Source: GCA-016699105 sp036518915 (lineage in GTDB: Bacteria; Patescibacteriota; Saccharimonadia; UBA4664). From it: DNA of 10,131 nucleotides. Positions within the stretch are counted from its first letter, which is position 1, and every line of letters begins with the position of its first letter. Shown here piece by piece: positions 5,414 through 10,131 of this stretch. The position numbers and the translations under genes are program-made. Under the pieces are notes generated by a model that had not been told where the DNA came from, did no database searches, and saw only the letters and a program-made list of their open reading frames with translations. The stretch lies in assembly GCA_036518915.1 (NCBI GenBank), contig DATDME010000083.1, positions 1 through 10,131 of the forward strand, in the 5' to 3' direction.

Positions 5414-6292
5414 ATGAATAAGCGCCTGGCCGTCTGCGGCAGCGTCATTATTTTGGGAATTGTCGGCGCGCTGGCCGGCTGGGTGCTGACGCATCTGGGG
5501 CAGCTGACGCTTTTGCAGGCCCGCGGGCCCATTGCCCTCCAGGAGCGCAATCTCATGGGCGTCGCGCTCGGCCTCATGCTGCTCGTGATTGTGCCGGTCT
5601 ACGTTCTGATATTTACCATCGCGCTGCGCTACCGGGCCGGTAACACCAGGGCCCGCGGCCGCTACCGCCCTAACTGGGACAGTGACCGCCGCCTGGAGGC
5701 CTTGTGGTGGGGCGTGCCACTGACTGTCATTACCATTTTGGCGACCGTTACGTGGGTGAGCACGCATCAGCTTGACCCGGTCCGGCCCATTGTCAGCAGC
5801 CATGAACCGCTGACCGTGCAGGTGGTGGCGCTCCGGTATAAGTGGCTGTTTATATATCCCGACTACAACCTGGCCGCCCTCAACTGGCTAGAAATTCCCG
5901 CCGGCCGCCCCATCAGCCTGCAGATTACGGCCGATGCACCCATGAACTCGTTTTGGCTACCACAGCTGGGCGGGCAAATTTACGCCATGCCAGGCATGAG
6001 CACCCAACTCAACTTGCAGGCTGACCATGCCGGCGACTACCGTGGCACCTCGGCCAACCTCAGCGGCGCCGGCTTTGCCGACATGCACTTTACTGCCCGG
6101 GCCGTCAGCGACGCCGAATTTACTAACTGGATCGGCCAGGTGCGGGCGGCCGGCGGTGGACTTGATAGTGCCGCTTACACCGCGTTAGCCAGCCACGCCG
6201 CTTCCGCCAAAACGCAAACCTATGCCGTAGCAGCCGGCGGTCTCTACCACGACATCGTGGCGCAATACCGCCAGCCAACAGTAAATTATTAG
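5414..6292 (+). CDS. cyoA: Cytochrome bo3-type quinol oxidase subunit II
   Basis: A 292-residue subunit II of the heme-copper quinol:O2 oxidoreductase. Predicted hydrophobic segments lie at about 5-28, 45-71 and 97-117, followed by an extracytoplasmic cupredoxin domain from about 130. The family stretch APMNSFWLPQLGGQIYAMPGM (175-195) and GTSANLSGAGFADMHF (211-226) are clear. Ser replaces the CuA cysteines and Asn replaces the first CuA His, so there is no CuA centre and the donor should be quinol, not cytochrome c. The lipobox cysteine of E. coli CyoA is not present: the only nearby Cys is residue 8 in LAVCG, too early and in the wrong context. The first segment may therefore be an uncleaved anchor. 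I chose ATG 5414 because the conserved start box abuts it; in-frame ATGs at 5339 and 5378 lie upstream of that box. A 47-base gap separates it from cyoB. Confidence 0.95.
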   Translation: MNKRLAVCGSVIILGIVGALAGWVLTHLGQLTLLQARGPIALQERNLMGVALGLMLLVIVPVYVLIFTIALRYRAGNTRARGRYRPNWDSDRRLEALWWGVPLTVITILATVTWVSTHQLDPVRPIVSSHEPLTVQVVALRYKWLFIYPDYNLAALNWLEIPAGRPISLQITADAPMNSFWLPQLGGQIYAMPGMSTQLNLQADHAGDYRGTSANLSGAGFADMHFTARAVSDAEFTNWIGQVRAAGGGLDSAAYTALASHAASAKTQTYAVAAGGLYHDIVAQYRQPTVNY

Positions 6293-6321
6293 ATACAAAT
6301 CATAGCCCCAAGTGGCTCGAG

Positions 6322-6339
6322 TATGGTAACGTAAGTATT
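6322..6339 (+). promoter_or_regulatory. Start-proximal box of cyoB, duplicate of the cyoA box
   Basis: TATGGT at 6322-6327, then AACGTAAGTATT and the cyoB ATG at 6340. It shares TATG, TAACGTAAG and TATGAAT with the cyoA block at identical spacing (20 of 24 bases including the first codons). The surrounding gap (6293-6339) has no other match to the cyoA upstream region and no Shine-Dalgarno. It may be an internal promoter giving a second cyoBCDE transcript. Confidence 0.5.
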
Positions 6340-8319
6340 ATGAATGTGGTCCACTTGCTGACGGGCGCCACCGATAACCCCATCTGGGGCCGCCTTACCC
6401 TGCAGGCATCGCAGCATGACTTTATTACCATGGGCGCGGTCATCACCATGGTAGCTGGGCTGCTCGCCATTGTGGCCGGGCTGACCATTTTCAAGAAATG
6501 GGGCTGGCTGTGGCACGAATGGCTGACCTCCCTCGACCCCAAACGCATTGGTGTGATGTACATCGCGGTGGCGGTGGTTATGCTACTGCGCGGCCTGGCC
6601 GACGTTGGGATGATGCGTGCCCAGCAAGCCGTGGCCGCCGGCCACCCCGGCATCGTTGACGCCGAACACTTTCAGCAAATCTTTACCGCCCACGGCACCA
6701 TCATGATTTTCTTTGTGGCCATGGGCCTGATGTTTGGCATCATCAACCTTGTGCTGCCGCTGCAATTGGGTGCCCGCGACGTGGCCTTCCCGTTCCTCAA
6801 CTCGGTGAGCTTCTGGCTGTATTTTGCCGGCATGGTGCTGGTGAACGCCTCGCTGGTGATTGGCGAAATTGGCGCCACCGGCTGGCTGGCCTACCCGCCG
6901 CTCTCGGAACTCGCCTACAGCCCGGGCGTCGGCGTCGATTATTGGATATGGAGCATCCAAATTGCCGGTATCGGCAGTTTGCTCTCCGGCATTAACTTCA
7001 TGACCACCATCATCAAGCTCCGCCGCGCCGGCATGACCCTCATGAAAATGCCGATGTTTGCCTGGAGCGTCCTCAACTCCATGGTGCTGGTGATCTTTGC
7101 CTTCCCAATTCTCACCGCCACCCTGACCCTCCTGACCCTCGACCGCACCATGGGCATGCACTTCTTTACGGCCGGCGGGGGAGGGAATGCTATGATGTAC
7201 GTCAACCTGATTTGGGCCTGGGGCCATCCTGAAGTCTACATCCTCGTGTTACCCGCCTTTGGTATTTTCTCCGAGGTAGTTCCGACATTTTCCGGCAAGC
7301 GCCTGTTTGGCTATAAGTCGATGGTGTTTGCGCTGGCCGCCATCACCTTTCTGTCGTACGTGGTTTGGCTGCACCATTTCTTCACCATGGGCGCCGGCGC
7401 CGATGTCAACGCCTTCTTTGGCATCATGACCATGGTGATTGCCGTGCCCACCGGTGTAAAAGTCTTCAACTGGCTGTTTACGATGTTCCGCGGCCGGGTG
7501 CGCTTTACCACGCCCATGCTCTGGTTCATGGGTTTTGTAACCACGTTTGTGATTGGTGGTATGTCCGGCGTGCTTATGAGCGTGCCGTCGGTTGATTTTC
7601 AGCTGCACAACAGTCTCTTCCTGGTGGCCCACTTCCACAATATGATCATCGGCGGCGTGGTGTTTGGCTTCTTCGCCGGGCTCACGTACTGGTTCCCTAA
7701 GATCTTTGGCTTCCGGCTGCACGAGGGCCTGGGCCGCCTGGCTTTCTGGTTTTGGCTCATCGGCTTCATTACCGCCTTCACGCCGCTGTACATCTTAGGC
7801 ATGATGGGCGCCACCCGCCGCCTCGACCACTACGACGCTTCCCTCGGCTGGCAGTGGCTGTTTATTGTGGCCGGGGTGGGCGCGGCCCTGGTGGTGGTCG
7901 GCGTCGGCTTCCAGCTGCTGCAACTAGGTTGGAGCATTTGGAAGCGCAAAGACCTCCGCGACACCACCGGCGATCCCTGGGACGGCCGCACCCTGGAATG
8001 GAGCACCCCGTCGCCGGCGCCGGAATACGGCTTTGCCACGCTGCCGGCCGTCACGACCCGCGATCCGTTCTGGGAGGCCAAGCAGGGGAATAAGCAGGCC
8101 ATCGCGCCCGCCCCGGCCGTCACCAACATCACCGTACCGCACAACACCGGCCTGGGTGTGGTCATTGGCGCGGCCACCGGCACCTTCGGCTTTGCCGTCA
8201 TTTGGCACATCTGGTGGCTCCTGCCCGTGAGCCTGCTGGCCACCATCGTCACCATCGTCGCCCGCGCCAATGACGACGACACCGAGCGCGTCATCCCCGC
8301 CAAGGAGCTTACGGTATGA
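6340..8319 (+). CDS. cyoB: Cytochrome bo3-type quinol oxidase subunit I (catalytic)
   Basis: A 659-residue catalytic subunit that reduces O2 to water with quinol electrons and pumps protons; close in length to E. coli CyoB (663). Key residues can be placed by pattern. The low-spin heme ligands are H118 (FTAHGTIMIFF) and H433. The high-spin heme ligand is H431 (VAHFHNMIIGG). CuB is held by H296 with Y300 (WGHPEVYIL) and by H345 and H346 (LHHFFTMGAG). The D-channel has D147 (GARDVAFP) and E298, and the K-channel K374 (PTGVKVFNW). The quinol-site residues of the E. coli enzyme are also kept: R84 and D88 (LLRGLADVGMMR), and H110 and Q113. The Q-site set plus the lack of CuA in CyoA argues strongly for a ubiquinol-type oxidase. 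The C-terminal 100 residues contain a polar segment and one or two more helices. Its stop overlaps the cyoC start by ATGA. Confidence 0.98.
   Translation: MNVVHLLTGATDNPIWGRLTLQASQHDFITMGAVITMVAGLLAIVAGLTIFKKWGWLWHEWLTSLDPKRIGVMYIAVAVVMLLRGLADVGMMRAQQAVAAGHPGIVDAEHFQQIFTAHGTIMIFFVAMGLMFGIINLVLPLQLGARDVAFPFLNSVSFWLYFAGMVLVNASLVIGEIGATGWLAYPPLSELAYSPGVGVDYWIWSIQIAGIGSLLSGINFMTTIIKLRRAGMTLMKMPMFAWSVLNSMVLVIFAFPILTATLTLLTLDRTMGMHFFTAGGGGNAMMYVNLIWAWGHPEVYILVLPAFGIFSEVVPTFSGKRLFGYKSMVFALAAITFLSYVVWLHHFFTMGAGADVNAFFGIMTMVIAVPTGVKVFNWLFTMFRGRVRFTTPMLWFMGFVTTFVIGGMSGVLMSVPSVDFQLHNSLFLVAHFHNMIIGGVVFGFFAGLTYWFPKIFGFRLHEGLGRLAFWFWLIGFITAFTPLYILGMMGATRRLDHYDASLGWQWLFIVAGVGAALVVVGVGFQLLQLGWSIWKRKDLRDTTGDPWDGRTLEWSTPSPAPEYGFATLPAVTTRDPFWEAKQGNKQAIAPAPAVTNITVPHNTGLGVVIGAATGTFGFAVIWHIWWLLPVSLLATIVTIVARANDDDTERVIPAKELTV
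8302..8307 (+). promoter_or_regulatory. Shine-Dalgarno of cyoC
   Basis: AAGGAG within the last codons of cyoB, 8 bases before the cyoC ATG at 8316. It supports this start over later in-frame ATGs and indicates coupled translation across the ATGA overlap. Confidence 0.75.
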
Positions 8320-8924
8320 CGCAGCCCGCCACCCGACAACCCGCCACCCGCACCCCGGCCCCCGAGCGCGAGCCCATCTCGATGTTTGGCTTCTGGGTGT
8401 ACCTCATGACCGACTGTGTTATCTTTGCCTGCCTGTTCGCCACGTACGCCGTGCTGCATCGCAATACGGCCGGCGGCCCCGGCGCAGCCGAGCTGTTTAG
8501 CCTGCCGTTTGTGCTGGCCGAAACCCTCATCTTGCTCACCAGCAGCTACACCGCCGGCCTTGGCCTGCTCAGCGCCCGCCGCGGTGAGCGCCGCGCCATG
8601 TTCGCCTGGTTGGCGCTCACCGGCCTGCTCGGCCTGGCCTTCCTCGGCCTCGAAATTTCCGAGTTCCGTAACCTCGTCATCGAGGGCAATAGCTGGCAGC
8701 GCAGCGGCTTTCTCTCGGCCTTCTTCACGCTCGTTGGCACCCACGGGCTCCATATTGCCACCGGCTTGGTCTGGCTGGGCGTGCTGGCCGACAAACTCTA
8801 CTTCCGCGGCCTCATGCCTGGCAACCTGCGCCGGCTCGCCCTCTTCACGCTGTTCTGGCACTTCCTGGACGTCATCTGGATCTTTATCTTCACCTTCGTT
8901 TATCTGTTGGGGGTGACGTCATGA
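8316..8924 (+). CDS. cyoC: Cytochrome bo3-type quinol oxidase subunit III
   Basis: A 202-residue COX3-family membrane subunit, the usual CyoC length, with five hydrophobic segments at about 24-46, 63-84, 95-112, 132-157 and 176-198. Diagnostic stretches are ETLILLTSSYTAG (69-81), FLSAFFTLVGTHGLHIATG (132-150) and the final LFWHFLDVIWIFIFTFVYLLG (179-199). Subunit III stabilises subunit I and sustains proton uptake; it binds no metal. The N-terminus is a Pro/Arg/Thr tail containing a short doubled unit, PATRQPATR, coded by two copies of CCCGCCACCCG. The start ATG shares ATGA with the cyoB stop and has an AAGGAG ribosome site. The stop shares ATGA with cyoD. Confidence 0.96.
   Translation: MTQPATRQPATRTPAPEREPISMFGFWVYLMTDCVIFACLFATYAVLHRNTAGGPGAAELFSLPFVLAETLILLTSSYTAGLGLLSARRGERRAMFAWLALTGLLGLAFLGLEISEFRNLVIEGNSWQRSGFLSAFFTLVGTHGLHIATGLVWLGVLADKLYFRGLMPGNLRRLALFTLFWHFLDVIWIFIFTFVYLLGVTS
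8909..8916 (+). promoter_or_regulatory. Shine-Dalgarno of cyoD
   Basis: GGGGGTGA, one mismatch from GGAGGTGA, ends 4 bases before the ATG at 8921. It lies in the last codons of cyoC and supports coupled translation. Confidence 0.65.
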
Positions 8925-9280
8925 CCCGCGGCCGCTACATGCTAGGTTTTGTGGTGTCCGTGGGGTTAACGCTGCTGGCTGGTTGGCTGGTCAGCCAGCA
9001 TCTTGCCACTCATCACGCCTGGCCGCCCGACAGCCTTTTACCTGTCTGGCTAGTGGGGATCGCGCTCGGGCAGTTGCTCGCCCAGCTCATTCTCTTCCTG
9101 CACGTTGGTGAAGAATCCAAGCCGCGCTGGAAGCTCATGGTCATGCTGTTTGCGGCGCTGGTCGTGCTGGTGGTGGTCGTGGGCTCCATCTGGATTATGA
9201 ACAATTTGAACTATCATATGATGGACGACCCGGCGGGCCTGAACGCCGCCATCATGCATGACGAAGGCATTCACCGATAA
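8921..9280 (+). CDS. cyoD: Cytochrome bo3-type quinol oxidase subunit IV
   Basis: A 119-residue small membrane subunit with three hydrophobic segments (about 6-28, 40-62, 72-93). CyoD signatures are clear: YMLGFVVSVGLTLLAGWLV at 6-24, then LAQLILFLHVGEESKPRWKL at 53-72, and GSIWIMNNLNYHMM at 88-101. In the E. coli complex subunit IV assists assembly and CuB-site integrity. The C-terminal tail after NLNYHMM is about 18 residues and polar. The start overlaps the cyoC stop (ATGA). The stop TAA at 9278-9280 sits in the sequence CGATAATC, where the expected ATGA overlap with cyoE reads ATAA instead. Confidence 0.95.
   Translation: MTRGRYMLGFVVSVGLTLLAGWLVSQHLATHHAWPPDSLLPVWLVGIALGQLLAQLILFLHVGEESKPRWKLMVMLFAALVVLVVVVGSIWIMNNLNYHMMDDPAGLNAAIMHDEGIHR
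9263..9280 (+). promoter_or_regulatory. cyoD/cyoE junction with ribosome site and non-standard start
   Basis: GAAGG at 9263-9267 is a modest Shine-Dalgarno, with 9 bases to ATA at 9277-9279. The ATA overlaps the cyoD stop TAA at 9278-9280. The geometry copies the ATGA overlaps at cyoB/cyoC and cyoC/cyoD, with A in place of G at 9279. Confidence 0.5.
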
Positions 9281-10128
9281 TCCGCCAACTCAAAACCTAC
9301 TACTATCTCACCAAACCGGGCATCGTCTATGGCAATAGTCTGCCGGCGCTGGGGGCTTTTCTGCTGGCGGCCTACCCGCCCATTCCAGCGCTGACGGTCT
9401 TCGCCATGCTGTTTGGGCTCGGCCTGGTGATGGCCGGCGCTTGCGTGGCCAACAACCTGCTCGACCGCCGCATTGACGCCGCCATGGAGCGCACCAAGCG
9501 CCGGGCGCTTCCGGCCGGTAAGGTTAGCGTGCGGGTGGCCGGCGCGTATTCCGCCCTGCTCACCCTGGCCGGCCTCATCATCCTGGGGCTGGGCACCACG
9601 CCCATGGCCACGCTCTGGGCGGCCGGTGGCTGGTTGGCCTACGTCGCGCTCTACGGCTATGCCAAGCGTCACACCGTGCATGGCACGCTGGTCGGCAGCT
9701 TGTCCGGCGCCGTACCGCCGGTGGTGGGCTACACCGCCGTCACCGGCCGCCTCGACGCCACCGCCTGGCTGTTGTTTCTCATCATGGCGGTCTGGCAGAT
9801 GCCGCACTTTTACGCCATTGCCATCTTCCGCCTCAACGATTACCGCGCCGCCGGCCTGCCCATCATCTCGGTGGTAAAGGGCGTGCGCGCCACCCAAGAG
9901 CAAATTGTGGCCTATATTCTGCTCTTCACCGCCGTCGCGCTCCTGTTGCCGCTCCTGGGCGCCGTCAGCTGGATCTACACCTTCGGCATGATCTTCTTGT
10001 GCGGATTATGGCTTCTTCAAGCCATCCGCGGCCAGCACGACACTGACCCCAACCTCTGGGCCCGCCGCCTGTTTGGCTGGTCATTGTGGGTGTTGCTCGG
10101 CTGGAGCGCCCTGATTGCCGTATACTAG
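9277..10128 (+). CDS. cyoE: Protoheme IX farnesyltransferase (heme O synthase), apparent ATA start
   Basis: A UbiA-superfamily enzyme that adds a farnesyl group to heme b to make heme O for the CyoB binuclear centre. Counting from codon ATA 9277 it has 283 residues, near the E. coli length of 296. The N-terminal family motif YYYLTKPGIVYGN is at 8-20. The first Asp-rich motif NNLLDRRIDAAMERTKRR is at 59-76 (D63, D67). GYAKRHTVHGTLVG follows at about 127-140, then GAVPPVVGYTAVTG (144-157) and the second-motif region WQMPHFYAIAIFRLNDYRAAG (173-193). The frame is open only from 9262, and between there and M44 (9406) it has no ATG, GTG or TTG. Starting at 9406 would delete helix 1 and the conserved LTKPG motif. 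ATA 9277, overlapping the cyoD stop as ATAA with GAAGG 9 bases upstream, or ATC 9280, is the likeliest start. The stop is TAG at 10126-10128. Confidence 0.9.
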   Translation: MIRQLKTYYYLTKPGIVYGNSLPALGAFLLAAYPPIPALTVFAMLFGLGLVMAGACVANNLLDRRIDAAMERTKRRALPAGKVSVRVAGAYSALLTLAGLIILGLGTTPMATLWAAGGWLAYVALYGYAKRHTVHGTLVGSLSGAVPPVVGYTAVTGRLDATAWLLFLIMAVWQMPHFYAIAIFRLNDYRAAGLPIISVVKGVRATQEQIVAYILLFTAVALLLPLLGAVSWIYTFGMIFLCGLWLLQAIRGQHDTDPNLWARRLFGWSLWVLLGWSALIAVY

Positions 10129-10131
10129 GCC

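Noticed and set aside
6583..7722. Long open frames on the minus strand opposite cyoB
   Set aside because: His/Gly/Glu-rich translations typical of antisense shadows of a GC-rich membrane-protein gene; no start signals or family resemblance.
5414..8319. aa3-type cytochrome c oxidase (ctaCD)
   Set aside because: CyoA has no CuA cysteines or histidine, CyoB keeps the quinol-site residues, and a CyoD-type subunit IV is present.
9406..10128. cyoE starting at the first in-frame ATG (9406)
   Set aside because: It would remove the first helix and the conserved YYYLTKPG motif, which is clearly encoded in frame just upstream.

Overview
The window is a GC-rich (roughly 60% by eye), tightly packed bacterial segment. 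It has nine confidently called protein genes, plus the start of one more running off the left edge. No rRNA, tRNA, CRISPR array or complete insertion sequence was seen. The complete cytochrome bo3-type quinol oxidase operon (cyoABCDE) points to an aerobically respiring bacterium. Compact gene packing, ATGA start/stop overlaps and -10-like boxes lying 6-12 bases before first-gene start codons would fit a streamlined lineage. Cyo-bearing Saccharibacteria (TM7, Patescibacteria) are one candidate, but this is inference; Chloroflexota or Proteobacteria are not excluded.

Layout. On the minus strand at the left edge, positions 83-1 begin an ORF of unknown family, faintly like an IS630-type transposase N-terminus. 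A 6-codon leader ORF and a TATGCT box precede it. Next, still on the minus strand, comes a two-gene transporter operon: a SulP anion transporter with STAS domain (3473-1749), then a 14-helix DHA2-type MFS exporter (1752-160). They overlap by ATGA, and the MFS gene has a strong Shine-Dalgarno inside the sulP 3' end. A 160-base gap with two GC hairpins and a tandem 12-mer separates sulP from a membrane-anchored GH12 glucanase-like protein (4623-3634). A 54-base divergent promoter region lies between GH12 and a plus-strand gene encoding DUF2087 fused to a catalytically degenerate Nudix domain (4678-5346). The cyo operon follows on the plus strand: cyoA (5414-6292), cyoB (6340-8319), cyoC (8316-8924), cyoD (8921-9280) and cyoE (9277-10128).

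How the genes fit together. CyoABCD form the proton-pumping quinol:O2 oxidoreductase. CyoB keeps all heme, CuB, proton-channel and quinol-site residues known from the E. coli enzyme, and CyoA lacks the CuA ligands, as expected for a quinol oxidase. CyoE farnesylates heme b to supply heme O. The DUF2087-Nudix protein directly upstream could be a metabolite-sensing regulator, but only position supports that.

Most notable observations: (1) cyoE has no ATG, GTG or TTG start; it seems to begin at ATA inside an ATAA overlap, where a single G-to-A change from ATGA would destroy the start yet keep the upstream stop. (2) A nearly identical 24-base block (20 matches) sits directly over the starts of both cyoA and cyoB. 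(3) First genes appear leaderless or nearly so, while operon-internal genes have strong Shine-Dalgarno sequences. (4) The Nudix domain next to the cyo operon has lost its catalytic glutamates.
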